DNA of 64,000 bases from Epiperipatus broadwayi (taxonomy: Eukaryota; Onychophora; Udeonychophora; Euonychophora; Peripatidae), in the NCBI GenBank assembly GCA_028023455.1, contig JAQFVV010013082.1, positions 211,476-275,475 on the forward strand, in the 5' to 3' direction. The position numbers and the translations under genes are program-made. Below the pieces are notes generated by a model. It ran no database searches. It was given only the letters and a program-made list of their open reading frames with translations, and had not been told where the DNA came from. Positions within the stretch are counted from its first letter, which is position 1; each line of letters opens with the position of its first letter. This document shows, piece after piece, positions 9,180 through 20,880 of this stretch.

Positions 9180-12100
9180 TGTAATCAGTTGGGTTACATA
9201 GTACACCAATAATAATATAGTGTGTATATATATAAAGTAAAGGAAAAGTAAATATAAACACAGACATAAATTTTTGTAAATAATTTTCTATATTTTCTAA
9301 AATAAAATAATAATAATTAAAGGGTTAAATAACTTTGGGCTTAAAAGTAAAATTTCATTATGAAATTAATATTTTAAAAAGGTCTGAATAAATATAAATA
9401 TTGCATTATTATTAATTATTACTCTAATTTTGAAATTTAAAAACACCCTATTGTATTATTGAAATTTTAATTAATTAAACAAAGTTTTTTATCTATTAGA
9501 AATCCCCTAAGTAATAACATGTATATGTTTTTAAAGGGATTAGAGAGCTAAAAATAAAAACTTTGTTTTTAATGAAGGTGTTATTATCACCTCAGATGAT
9601 TTTATAAAAAGAGCTGATAAAAAATATCACCCAGTCTGGATAGTGATTTTAAAGAGAACAATTTGGCTGTCAGTTTTATAAGAGTTAGCAGAAGTGCTAG
9701 CTGTAAAGTTGGCTCAAGTATTTTGTGAAGAGTTGGTAACTGTAGCAGAAAATGGCCATAGTAAACTAGCTGCAAAGATGGCTAGAATAATTATCAAGAG
9801 AACTGCCACAAGGATGTAAGAAGGCAGGATAGTAGACTGTTTTCCTTAGTGGGAGTTTGAATTTACATGGAGGAAATGGGTCGATTCTTTGTAATTCATA
9901 GCCTTAAAAGTGTTCTGGAAAACAGCTTGCTGACCTGAAACTTACAAAAACCAAGTATAAGTGGAACTGACTACAGAAGGAAAAAAAAGCCAACCATATG
10001 GAATTATATACTTTTACCTGATAATGAAAACAAACCTGAATTATATTTTTCTGATGGACCAAAAACCAAACTCACCAAGAAAAGTCTTCTAGCTTGCCCA
10101 GGAAATCCCCAGCTTGCTGAAGAATTAATTACATGTATGCTGTGTCAGATATATGCAGAAAAGTACAGATAAACATTTATATAACTGGTGAGTTGTTTTA
10201 AAATAAGTCACATAAAAATAGACATATATAGAACAATATTATTTTTAAGTCGGTTAAAAATCTATATATTTAAAAGAATATAAAGTAATTTTACTTGAAT
10301 TATAATTAAGAATCAAGAATAATTCATTGACCATCTGGTTTTAAAGGCAAAAGAGATGTTTTTGAACAATAATCCTCATGGATATTATTTTAAAAAAAAT
10401 TATGTTAAAAAAAATAAATAAATAAATAAAGAATCGATGATTCAATAATTTAATTTAAAAACATTGATAATTAACCAACAAATACCTGTCAAAAATTGAC
10501 TATATTTTTAAGTAAAAAAAAAGAGAACTTATAAACTGGTACTAATTTTAAATTATATCTATATTTTGTTTATACATACGTATAGGTATGAAATTTATGC
10601 ATTTTTCCAAAGAAATTAATTATGAAAATATAATATTATTGCTGTTAAGTTAAAATATGATTTAATGTCAGTGTGTGCACATATGCACACACATATATGC
10701 AAATTTTAATCATTTTTTTTGTCATTATTGAATACCAATTGAAATATATTAATTTTATGTTATAAATGGTGCATCTGTGCACACATATAGGTAAATCCAT
10801 GTAACAATTTGAATTTTGACTAGTAATTATGTAAATCACAAATGTAATAATTATTTTATGTTAATTGAAATGTTTTTATTGTATATTACAAAACGCATGT
10901 CTGTGTATGGATATATGTATGCGTTTATAGATACCCATTAAGAAATAATGCAGTTAATGTAATAATTTAAATTTTGTAGTAATCTTATAAATTACAGTGT
11001 AATGACTTTTATTATTGTATACTTTTCAAAATCAGAACCCTTATAAGACCTTTTTTTTTGTTGTTATTAATAAACTTATATTTAATTGTTAAAAATTGTA
11101 TTCCATCATCTCTTGGTCACATACAGTAATAGAGCTTATGTTCTCTGAGCTAGATTTCAGACACGGATAAATGGGGATGTGTATTTAGTGCTTTGGGGCA
11201 TCCAGAGATGATCAATCATCATCCTGGTTGGTGCAAAAGAGGATACTCTTTAAAGCCCATGCACTATTATTTTTATTTTACTTTAGTCTTATTAAAAATT
11301 TAAGTTTATAGTTGGCCAGTACAAGTGGCCAGAGCATTGATGATGATCAGAATGTTCTAAATGTCCCAGCATTATTGTTTTGATTTCTGATTATTATGTA
11401 TTTTAATGGATGGGCACTAAGCTGGTGCATCCAAGTTATGTTTAAATAATTGCCCAAGGTGGCAAAGGCTCAAGTGTTAGCCTGGTCTACAGAAGACCCA
11501 TTTTCAAGCCAGTCACCAGATTGACTGTTGATTTTATTTTGATTTATTGGAATGATTTGTTTATTCCCATTAATGATGATGAATGGTATTTGAATTATAC
11601 TTACTTTTACTTTATAATGCTGGTTGATATATGATTAATTATATTTTAGTTGCTCTTCTGAGTTAGCTGGCTGATCTCTCAATGTTCTCAGAGATTTTGA
11701 TCTCATGCTTCCCTTAAATATATCTTATATATACTTTGCAAATTATTGATATTTATATTTCATTAAATGGACTGCGAGTGATGATGATTTTCCTTCACCC
11801 CAGATTCACTTTCTTCCCTCCTATACCCCCATCCCATTACAATATATATATATATATACAACAGGCAATGTAAACAAGTTTGGCCATTCTAACTCTAAGA
11901 TAAAAATAAAGAAAGAGATAGAGAGAAAGAGAGAGAAACAGAGAGAAATGAGTTTTGTGATGACTATACAAAAATCAATCCATGAAACATAGGTATGTTC
12001 ACATATAGAATATTCTGGTCCATTTTTTGTTTGATGTTTTGCAAACTGTTTTTTAATTTTTTCAGCAGACTTTTTTACCTAAAATACTTCAATAACACAT

Positions 12101-12255
12101 CTAATTATAGTTCTCCAATGTACTGTATTCTCTGCCATAGTTTCCCAATTGAAACAATTAATATTACACTTCTTCAGAATGTCTAAGGTAATCCTTATAA
12201 TGTAAACAAGGTTTATCTTTTTAGGACAAATATGCTCTGTTCAGCAATAAAATAT
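9180..12255. other. Unassigned sequence
   Basis: No supported gene. 9560-10180 and 11095-11560 are compositionally richer and could be remains of an older element or exon, but no motif is recognisable. About 10795-10860 and 10955-11020 are a weakly diverged direct repeat (GTAACAATTTGAATTTTG against GTAATAATTTAAATTTTG). Confidence 0.4.
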
Positions 12256-12271
12256 TATTTTAGAAAGATTT

Positions 12272-12366
12272 TTTTATATATATGTCAAATGCATTGACCA
12301 AGAAGCGAACCAGGCCAGCTGCTTGGAAGGCAGCTATGCTAACCACTCGGCCATCAATGCTTGACT
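12272..12366 (-). mobile_element. tRNA-derived SINE (family A), copy 2
   Basis: The minus strand reads TGGCCGAGTGGTTAGC (A-box) and GGTTCGCTTCTTGG (B-box-like), with T-run side at the left as the A tail. It is flanked by a perfect 15-bp TSD ATTTTAGAAAGATTT (12257-12271 and 12367-12381), the hallmark of SINE retroposition. Confidence 0.85.
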
Positions 12367-12539
12367 ATTTTAGAAAGATTTATAATGCATATTTGTTTTA
12401 CATGTCCGATTCAACAAAGATGTCATTTTACAATAGTGGACTGTACATTATCATATTCAACAAGTTGAAGATCATATTAATTAATTTGGTGACCTTGCCT
12501 ATCTATAAATGAAACATCTTTAAACCCTTAATATTGTAC

Positions 12540-13060
12540 CAATAAGGTGTCTAAGTCTCATTTCCATATAATAAACTAGGCACAGTTGTTTCACTGTGAT
12601 GAAATCCTCTCAATACCCAAGTTCTCCATTCTGCCAAGATATTAAATTGATTTCCATTTTCAAATTGATAACGATTCAAACTAAAAGTTGCTGAGGATTG
12701 CCAATAAAGAAATCGAGTTTTTTGATCATTAATCATTAAACCAAAATTGTTATATGTTGCACTCAAAATATTAAGTACATTCTATAAATCCACTTTTGAA
12801 CTAGGAAAAGAAGAACACAAATTCTGTTTAATTGAGCTGGCTATAAACACTAGAAAAACAAACTGGGAGCAAATATACATCCTTGTTTAACACAAATCTT
12901 TACTTCAATTGCCTTAGATTTTCCATCTGTAAGCTGTGTAATACAAATAAATTTTGGTGGGCAATCAAATAATTTCGAACAATGCCATAGACATAACCTT
13001 TTAACGGAATCAAATGGCTTGATCAAGTCAGTAAAAGCAATATATCAAAAACTCTCATCA
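12540..13060 (-). pseudogene. Non-LTR retrotransposon reverse transcriptase remnant
   Basis: The minus strand, across several frame changes, reads DQAI.F (decayed DLTKAFD), CPPKFICITQLTDGKSKAIE, VKICVKQGCIFAPSLFF, then SATYNNFGLMINDQKTR and TTVPSLLYGNET. These correspond to RT motifs from the finger/palm region through GVKQGC-APxLF, the GLxINxxKT block and the LLYGxETW segment after the RT domain. The YxDD block is missing or scrambled. Several stops and frameshifts: a dead LINE copy of a family distinct from the RTE tails. Confidence 0.7.
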
Positions 13061-14405
13061 ATTTTTTGAAAATACCTATACTATATGGAATAATAATGAT
13101 ATTCACAATAATTACTATAAACTTGTCTATTTTCTTTATTTTTAACAATTGGAATATTAGAAGCATCCTAAACATTAGACAGACAAATAAAACAACAAAG
13201 CTGTTAGATGTGATAACAAATATTACTAATAACATTTATAAAACACAAAAAGGATTATCAGTTACTTGCATAATCTTTTTCAACTGGGAACCTTTTGCAT
13301 TAAATTTAACCTAAAAGTTTTCCCATCCAAATAACTGAAGGGTCTTCTTTATTTTATAATTTATATTAGTAGTGTTTAATGCCATAAATAAATGCTTTTT
13401 AATTTCTAGGCAGCATGCATGCTTAAAAATAATTACATTATGAGTTGAAATTTTATTGAACAATTACTAACAATAAATGCCCTTCAATAAGTGTATAAAT
13501 TTTTATTAATCATTTGTTATTAGAAATGAGTATATGATTTTTAACGTTTAATACAGATTTTTTATTTAAATTGTTACATTTTGATTTACAAGTGTCAAAT
13601 TTTTTTCACCCACAACTTTGACACCATCCACTCTAGACAAATACAATAATGATTATCATTAATCATTTATTAAACTAGAGATTATCTTTAACCCAAATAT
13701 AAAATTTACCTTAAAGATTAATACATCTGAATTTTTACTTCAATACACACATATATGAAGTTATTCACATTTCTTTTATCCATGTGTAATATAATAAAAA
13801 TAAGATATATATGTATACAACTAATAGGGGCAATATAATATCCATTTTCTTAACCATTACTTCCACATGCACAATGGTTTTTAAATTTATATAATTGACA
13901 CTCTTACTTTCAAATATAAGATTGTAGCCACTGTAAAAGAATATGCTAATACCATTAATATGCATTTGGGCAAAACTATATTTTACACTAAGGTCAAACC
14001 CCATTTATTACACAAATGCCTGCTGTTTACTTTTGTACATTTCACAAGTTTTATACTATACAATTTTTATATTTTTAATCAACAAGTATTCACAACATTT
14101 TACAGTCAATATACACACACATGATTATTAACTAATTAATTAATTTAAGAGCTATATAGGGCTTGACTAAGTGAAAAGACCTGGTTGAGTAAAAATGCTT
14201 ATTAGAAATTTACCCACTTATTTTAAATGTCCACACCCTATATTTGAAAGTAAAAATTAGGATAATTGTAAATTTTAGAAATTTAAATCTTGATACATAA
14301 GCAGAGGATAATGATTAAACATGGAGATTATCAAGTATTTATCGATGCACTTATATATATATATAGTGAAAAAAATATCCTAGTGCATATTGCTAGCTGA
14401 CAATT
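13061..14405. other. Unassigned AT-rich sequence
   Basis: Short hydrophobic frames on both strands here reflect AT richness rather than genes. No repeat relatives seen except ACTAGAGATTATC near 13674, shared with 19040-19060. Confidence 0.45.
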
Positions 14406-14407
14406 CA

Positions 14408-14573
14408 AATACAAAATGTTCAAATTACCCTTCCAAACATTTTATTTTTTAGTAACACCCCCTGTAAATAAATATAAAATCTGAATATTTGAATGCTGTT
14501 TGAAGTTTAGATTTTATATTTATTCATAGAGGGCGTTGCTGAAAAACATAACATCTGGGAGAATGATTTGAAT
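14408..14573. repeat. Hairpin MITE-like element
   Basis: Arms of about 65 bp: TTCAAATTACCCTTCC ... CCTGTAAATAAATATAAAAT on the left is mirrored by ATTTTATATTTATTCATAGA ... GAATGATTTGAA on the right, with a short loop near 14482-14510. No coding content. Confidence 0.65.
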
Positions 14574-15114
14574 AAAATATATATATATTCGAATATTATT
14601 AAATTTAAAGTTCCAATTATCTAAGGATGAAATAAATGTTATAACTTCTAATTTACTAAAAAGTGATTAACAAAAATTTTTTTATGTGTCATTGAAGATG
14701 AATGTTGTATATAATTGTTTGATAAAACTTTAACATGATGTAAACTTGTGTTATGTATATCTATAAATATAAAACAGTGGTGTATAACATTTGGTTTGAG
14801 TTAAATTAAAAGATCTGTTTGCATTGTGGTATTATTTTTTAATGTTTACTACCATATGTTTCCAAGTAAATATGAATATTAATACATGGGTTTGTGTATC
14901 CACAAAACATAAATTTGAAATCTGTTATGTGATTTAATCTAGATTTACCATAACCAAACCCTACATTATTTAGTGCGTTGATAAAGTGGCCAACTCTGGA
15001 ACTCAAGGATTTTGATTTCGGGTTAGTACTGTGACTTCTGTAGCTTGAATTTCTTGTGAACTCCCAAATAATAAACAGTTTATTTCATTTTTCATTTATT
15101 TACAACCAAATCTC

Positions 15115-15509
15115 AAAAGAAAGAAAGAAAAAAAGAAAGGAAGGAAGAAAGAAAGGAAGAAAGGAAGAAAGAAAGAAAGAAAGGAAAAAAGAAAGAAAGA
15201 AATAAAGGAAGGGGAAAAAAAAGAAAGAAAGGAAGGAAGAAAGAAAGAAAGAAAGGGGGGAAGAAAGGAAGGAAAAAAGAAAGGAATGAAGAAAGGAAGA
15301 AAGAAAAGAAGAAAGACTGGAAGGAAGATAGAAAGAAAGAAAGAAAGGAAGAAAGAAAGAAAGAAAGGAAGAAAAAAGGAAGAAAGAAAGAAAGGAAGAA
15401 AGAAAGGAAGGAAGGAAGAAAGAAAGGAAGGAAGGAAGGAAGGAAAGAAAGGAAGAAAAGAAGGAAAGAAAGAAAGAAAGGAAAGAAAGAAAGAAAGAAA
15501 GAAAAAAGA
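15115..15509 (+). repeat. Polypurine (GAAA/GGAA)n tract
   Basis: About 395 bp of almost pure purine on the plus strand, with only a few pyrimidine interruptions (for example near 15203, 15287, 15316 and 15329). The Lys/Arg-rich and Phe/Leu/Ser-rich frames over it are artefacts. Such mirror-repeat tracts can form triplex DNA. Confidence 0.9.
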
Positions 15510-15654
15510 TGCACATATAAAAAAAGTTTTAAATTCAGTTCAAAAATTGTTTTTCCTGACATCTGCTGAAAACCAAGCCAAGTGAAAAACATTTCAAATA
15601 TTAAAAAAAAAAGAAAAACAAAAAAGAATGATTTTGTCTTATAAAGCAGCAAGT

Positions 15655-15940
15655 AACTGCTTAGAACAAACAGGTGTTACTGACTTCATTGAAAAAATTA
15701 AAAGACTGAAGTTGAGTTGGACTGAACATATTGCTAGAACAGATGATAATGGATGGACAATTGAAATCTTAAACTGGATTCCAAAAGACCCAGAAAGAGA
15801 CCACACATGAGATGGATGGATGAAATAAGAAAGTGTGCAGGGATGGTGTGGAGAAGGGAAGCTAAAGATAGGAGAAGATGAATTGAACTTGGAATGACCA
15901 TCATCCTGCAGTGGATTGATAATGGTTGATGATGAATTGC
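15655..15940 (+). pseudogene. RTE-like LINE 3' end
   Basis: Translates as EQTGVTDFIEKIKRLKLSW, then EHIARTDDNGWTIEILNWIP, then a frame disruption at AAAGACCCAGAAAGAGACC, and ends ATCCTGCAGTGGATTGATAA plus a GATGAT tail. The intact family reads WAGHIARRDDNRWTIEILNW here. 5'-truncated and frameshifted. Confidence 0.8.
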
Positions 15941-16164
15941 TTAGGTAAACTCTCAGGATTATGTAAAACATTTTTGATGCTTCAGTATATGGGTTTAAAT
16001 CTATTTTTTGATCAAAACCGTTTTTGATGCTTTAGTATATGTGTTTGAATTGATTTTTTTTCAAAAACATTTTTGACGCTTCAGTATATCGGTTCGAACC
16101 TATATTTTACTCAAATGTACGGACATTTTAAAACATAAATAATTAGGGCTAATATATATATAGT

Positions 16165-16310
16165 AATACATCATCATTTCCAACAATTATCGAACCACTG
16201 CAGCATGAAGATCTTTTCAAGTTCCATCCATCTCCTCTGACCTCTAGCCTCTCTTCTTCTTTTCATCACAGCACACTTCCTTATTTCATCAATCCATCCC
16301 AGTCTTTTTA
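16165..16310 (-). pseudogene. RTE-like LINE 3' end, short
   Basis: The minus-strand fragment has the CTGCAGTGG/GATAATTG end region and ATCATCATC tail complement near 16169. It is truncated near 16310, with many substitutions. Confidence 0.65.
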
Positions 16311-17834
16311 AATATGGGCAAAGAAAAAAAAATCGAATAAAACAATATGCACTTATGTGCGCATAAAATAAAATAAAAACTATAATAAAATAAAAAACTA
16401 TAATAAATGAATGCTTTTTGTTGATGTTGTTGTTCGTTTTAGTATTTTTTTTAATGTGCGCTTTTTTATGATTTGGTTACTATAGATATGATGGAAATCC
16501 TTTTAAACATTTCAATTTTTAAGATAAGTAAACATAGACGCACATACACGGATATATATTAAACAGTGTTCATTAGATTAATCAATTAAAATTAACCATC
16601 AATTATTAATTACATTCATAAAGATCTGCACGAGTGGCACTATTCATGCTTTGTATGGCTACTTTAGTCTAAACCGAAATATAAAAGCCATTAAATCTAA
16701 ATATATATATATTCTACTGGTATATAATATATTATTTGTTTTAACAGGTAATTATGAAGTACTTTACTAATATATAACATCTATTATTCAAAGTCACAGT
16801 TTATTTATTATTTTATATAAATATCAAGAGTATTTTAAAAACGCTCGTTTCTATAAAATTTTAAAACCTAAACTCTCAGCTTTTCTAAATCCCCTCCCAC
16901 TTATTACAGAAGACATTTGTGGATACGATCACAATAAATTCTCTAATTTTTGATAGCTAATGCTTATAAAAAAAGACTCAAAAATTGAAGCAATTTGCGA
17001 TTCTCTGTAAACGTTTAAAATATTTATCGGAGTGAAAAATACTCCTAGTTTTAACTTGAGTTTTTAACAATAAATGTGAGTGGACTTCACTAAATAGAAG
17101 GACCATTGAAAAGTTAGCCCCATTTCTCGGACTTTATTCTCCCGTAATTTCCTTACTACTTTTACAAGCAGAAGGCGTGAATACAACAACATTAGATAAT
17201 AAAGGCCAATTTACGAAATTACCCTATGTGGAATAACATGGTGGTAATATTTAAGTACTATTTTGTGCAATTGTGGCAATTTGTTTGGAGAGTTGGAAGC
17301 GTGCGAGCCGGCGACAATGAAGACTAGTTGACGCTAATGGATCACCAAGTTTCCATCAAGAGCAGGTTAAATTAGAAAAAGTAATTTGATAAATGGAAAA
17401 TAAAAACAAAATTCCTTTCTGATGGCCTCATCGAAGGCTGATTGAGGAACATTTGTCCTGTAGATAATTTCTTTTGACTCCCCCCCCCTCCCGTAACTGG
17501 TTTGCTCTACACATTGCTTTTGTTACTCTGATTAACGGCTCGTATTGGCAAGCATCAATGCTAACTTTTCCATTGTTGCTTCAATCTAAGCAATGAATTT
17601 CGATTAGAAGGACAAAATCTTATTAATTTTAATTTACGACTTGACATACGGGTCTTGTTATTGTTGGATGACGTCAAATATGACGACACTAAATTTAAAC
17701 TTAAGAAAATGTGCGTCCGTATTCAGCACAAAATATATATTTTTTTACTACGTAAATTATATGCGCTAGGAATAGCACACACATATATTTACATACTATA
17801 ATGCATTCACGCATATATATTATTATTACACGTA
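16311..17834. other. Unique sequence with a less AT-biased core
   Basis: No repeat copies in the window. 17280-17700 is notably less AT-biased than its surroundings, with complex sequence (GCGTGCGAGCCGGCGACAAT; ATTAACGGCTCGTATTGGCA) but no long reading frame. It may be conserved regulatory DNA or a non-coding exon; function unknown. Confidence 0.4.
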
Positions 17835-18130
17835 TATAAACAAATTATACCAAATTCAGAATTAAAGAGCTAGCCAAAATTTAAAAACTAAAATTTCATG
17901 ACCAATTTGTTTTAGTGCCAACGCGGACTTGTCAAGTGCAAAGGAAAACAAACACAACACAAATAGATAATATATATTTGCGTTTGTGTTCCTTTGCTCT
18001 TGACTGGTTTGTCTAGGCAGTGAAATAAACTGGTTGTGAAATTTTACGATTTAAATTTTGGCTAGACTTTTGAATCTGAATTTGGTGTAATTTGTTTATT
18101 TTTATTGATGAGTTTGAGTTTTAGTCTTTA
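17835..18130. repeat. Fold-back of Penelope-like terminal modules
   Basis: The left arm (minus strand, about 17845-17965) and right arm (plus strand, about 17975-18115) are inverted copies sharing GAATTTGGTGTAATTTG and the TTGACAAGTC / GTGAAA region. The same module occurs once at 8097-8230 beside a GIY-YIG remnant. The loop is short. Confidence 0.6.
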
Positions 18131-18427
18131 ATATCGCACATACATATAATTAATTTTTTTTTTTTAAAAAAAAAATACATTTAACAACAGGATGAAATCT
18201 TTTAGGTGGTGTATGAAATCAAGGTTTTTTTTTATCGTAACCGATTATGAAGATAAAAGATCTTTTAAAAAGCATTAGTTTGAATATATATATACATGAT
18301 GAATATATTGTGCGGATTAGTCCCATTTAAAGGATAACATGTTAGTAAAGGATTGCTTTTCTCCTACTAATTCAGAATGAATGCTTTTCAAAAAAATATA
18401 TGTAGTTCCATTATTCTTTATCCATAT

Positions 18428-18500
18428 ATAAATGCCGTGTGATATGGTGGTAATCTGCCCTCCACATCTACGATCTGGGTTTAAATCCAAGCCAGGTAAA
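18428..18500 (+). mobile_element. tRNA-derived SINE head (family distinct from A)
   Basis: A-box-like GATATGGTGGTAATCTG and B-box GGGTTTAAATCC at tRNA spacing, with CCTCCACATCTACGATC between. The downstream 18520-18760 sequence may be its body but I cannot align it to another copy. Confidence 0.5.
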
Positions 18501-19029
18501 ATTTGTAACTTTTTTTGAAGCAGGATTAGAATATTTTTTCAGCTTGTCACCTCATAGCTTTTCAGCTAATAATTCAATAGGGGTCAGTGAGAGGGTATCC
18601 AGATATCTTTAACCACAAATCCTCACTATCCAGAAATTAGCAAGCCTAGCCGTTAATTATTTCTTCGCCACTGTTTCCGCTAGAGAAAGCATTTAGCTGC
18701 ACTTCAACCAACTCAATTCATCATCTATTACAGCTATTAAATGGGTAAGTAGCTATTTGTATTCAGAAGATAAAGCAAGCGTGGAAAATTATCCAAAATC
18801 TTACCACCTGATAATTGGATAACATGATAAATAATCCTTTCATCAAAATATTTATGGTGCTATGAGCAACTATTGAAAAGGCCTTTGACTCATACGCAGC
18901 TACTTAATGACTGATTTACCTCTATTCTTACCTACATATAATATTTAATTGGCATTTTAAATCGGTTGCCGGGGGGTGGGGTTGGATAGTTAAAAATCAT
19001 TTCTATAATAGTTTGATTAATAATTTTTA

Positions 19030-19495
19030 TTATACATTCTTTAAACTAGAGATTATCCAATAATGAATAATATTTCAGTAGTGTAATCTTCACTACATCA
19101 TCCTCACCAAGATAGGGACTGATTTCCATCTGCAAAGATATGTGAAAAAGATCTATAATTCCCAAGATGCGCATTTTGTGCTGGACCAGCACTAATGAGT
19201 TGGCCCAGACCACAATTTCTTCATATACCTTTATCATTGTTTAATATATATATATATCAAATCACTTCTGTTTAATTGATAGGTCGAAGTTGGTGCTTTC
19301 ACAACTTTTATACAAACCACTTATTGAAAGTATATTATTAGTTATTTATTAGATTAGAGATTATCCAATAATAAATAATGTTTCTGTAGTTTAATTTTCA
19401 TTATTCCCCTCTCACCCAATGTATGGAATGGCATGAGAATGGTATAATGAAAATTACACTACAGAGATATTATTCACTTTTTTATTAAAGGGTTT
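19030..19495. repeat. Two related hairpin-type repeat copies
   Basis: 19040-19100 and 19350-19400 share GATTATCCAATAATRAATAA and the following TTTC-GTAGT segment. The second copy is palindromic: its left arm is mirrored at 19446-19485. A stretch at 19155-19235 (GGACCAGCACTAATGAGTTG) resembles 6050-6100. Superfamily unknown. Confidence 0.5.
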
Positions 19496-19766
19496 CAAGA
19501 TGAATGGCAGTTTTAGCTATATCTAAAAATTATTACTAATATTTTTAATTTCTAGAATCTATTAAAAGGTAATCAATTTTACATTGTGAAGTAATATTGC
19601 TTTATTTTTTTTTTTAAAACAGTAGATAACTACTTAAATGCAAGTTAATTCTAATCTTTATTATTGGTCTCAGTATGTGATTCTATAATAATTATATTTG
19701 CTCTCATAAAAAAGCAGGTTTTGATAATGAAAGTACATCTACTAGTGCATTGCAGCTAAATCAGTT

Positions 19767-20115
19767 CTAAAACACTAAACATCACATGATCACTATCTCT
19801 TATTCCAGAACAATTGTTATTAAACAAGGCAAAACTCTCCATACAGTAGTGTCACCCAGAGTAATCAATGGATGCCAGAAGGCTTGTGCATAAAATCCCT
19901 ATCTAGTGCTGGAGGGTTGCATTAGGTCCTAAGATCTAGGTGCAGTGCTCTCAGATCCAAGGCTCCTCACTGTCGAGGGTACATGCCAGAAACTGGTCTG
20001 GGGATATTGGATGAGTAGGTACTAGATAGGGATTTTATGCACAAGCCTTCTGGCATTCATTGATTACTCTGGTTGGCAAAGGGTGGCACTACTGTATGGA
20101 GAGTTTTGCCTTGTT
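19767..20115 (+). mobile_element. HRE-1 fold-back retroelement, copy 2
   Basis: A 10-bp TSD TAAATCAGTT is present at 19757-19766 and 20116-20125. It begins near AAACATCACATGATCAC and ends in TTTTGCCTTGTT. Inverted arms AGGCAAAACTCTCCATACAG ... flank a central region with a decayed hammerhead. This is one of the longer copies and keeps the complete ribozyme stem I. Confidence 0.75.
19955..20012 (+). ncRNA. Decayed hammerhead ribozyme with intact stem I
   Basis: Stem I: AUCCAAGGCUCCUCA (19955-19969) pairs with UGGGGAUAUUGGAU (19999-20012) as six inner and six outer pairs around an internal loop. The core is CUGUCGA (19970-19976; A6 lost), stem II is damaged, GAAA is present (19989-19992), and C17 is at 19998. 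The loss of A6 predicts an inactive ribozyme. Confidence 0.65.
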
Positions 20116-20394
20116 TAAATCAGTTTTATTTTTTAAAAGCTTCACTTGAATGTAAACATATTAATGATGAAATGTAATGTTAAGGTTGAAATGTTAGAAT
20201 AAATTGCATTAATAGGACAGCAAACAATAAAAAGTTGCCAGTAATAATAATCAAATGTGATCACTTAGTATAGTATTGCTTAGTTACTGTACCAAACTTT
20301 GGATAGAAAATATGCACATGGACATTACAATTATGTTTTCTATCACTAATTAAAATTAATTGATCTTGAAATTTATTAAGTTACAACACAATAT

Positions 20395-20490
20395 AAATGT
20401 CACATGATCTAATCATTGCTGTTGCATTGTGGTCAATATTTTGCAAAGCTTGGTGTTTACCAGGAACTATATATTGTGTTCTAATATTTT
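20395..20490. repeat. Possible HRE-2 remnant
   Basis: It has AAATGTCACATGATCTAATC and TTTTGCAAAGCTTGG, matching the start and distal arm of HRE-2 copies at 22601 and 25053. It is short and diverged. Confidence 0.35.
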
Positions 20491-20607
20491 AAAAAGATTT
20501 GCTGTACAGCCAAATGCCTTTATGAATTCAATGCAAAATAGAAACTTATATTAATAGTTTGTAGCAACTTTTATAATACTTAAAGACATCCCAAACTGGT
20601 GTCATGA

Positions 20608-20880
20608 TCATCATCAGTCATTCAACTATTATCAATACACTGCAAGATGAAGGTATTTTGAGGTTTAATCCAATTTTTCCAATTTGTAGCTTACTTTGTA
20701 TATTCCACAAGCAATGTTTTTATCTCATTCATCTAGTTAACAATTTTGTTTTCTGGTTTTTTTTTCAATCTCTTGGGATTCACTTTAAGGCTCCATTTGT
20801 CCCATATATTGTTATCTTTTCTAGATCCATGTTTGTCCCAGACCTTTTATTTTTTATTTCAATGGCATGATACTTATTTG
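20608..20880 (-). pseudogene. RTE-like LINE 3' end, strongly decayed
   Basis: The plus strand shows ATCATCATC, TATTATCAATACACTGCAAG and later TCTCTTGGGATTC, in the same order as the 28350-28640 copy, which places it on the minus strand. Heavily substituted. Confidence 0.6.

Noticed and set aside
13023-13314. Overlapping hydrophobic frames on both strands
   Set aside because: Overlap a decayed LINE region and AT-rich DNA; no family resemblance.
15100-15652. Long Phe/Leu/Ser-rich and Lys/Arg-rich frames on opposite strands
   Set aside because: They are translations of the polypurine tract.
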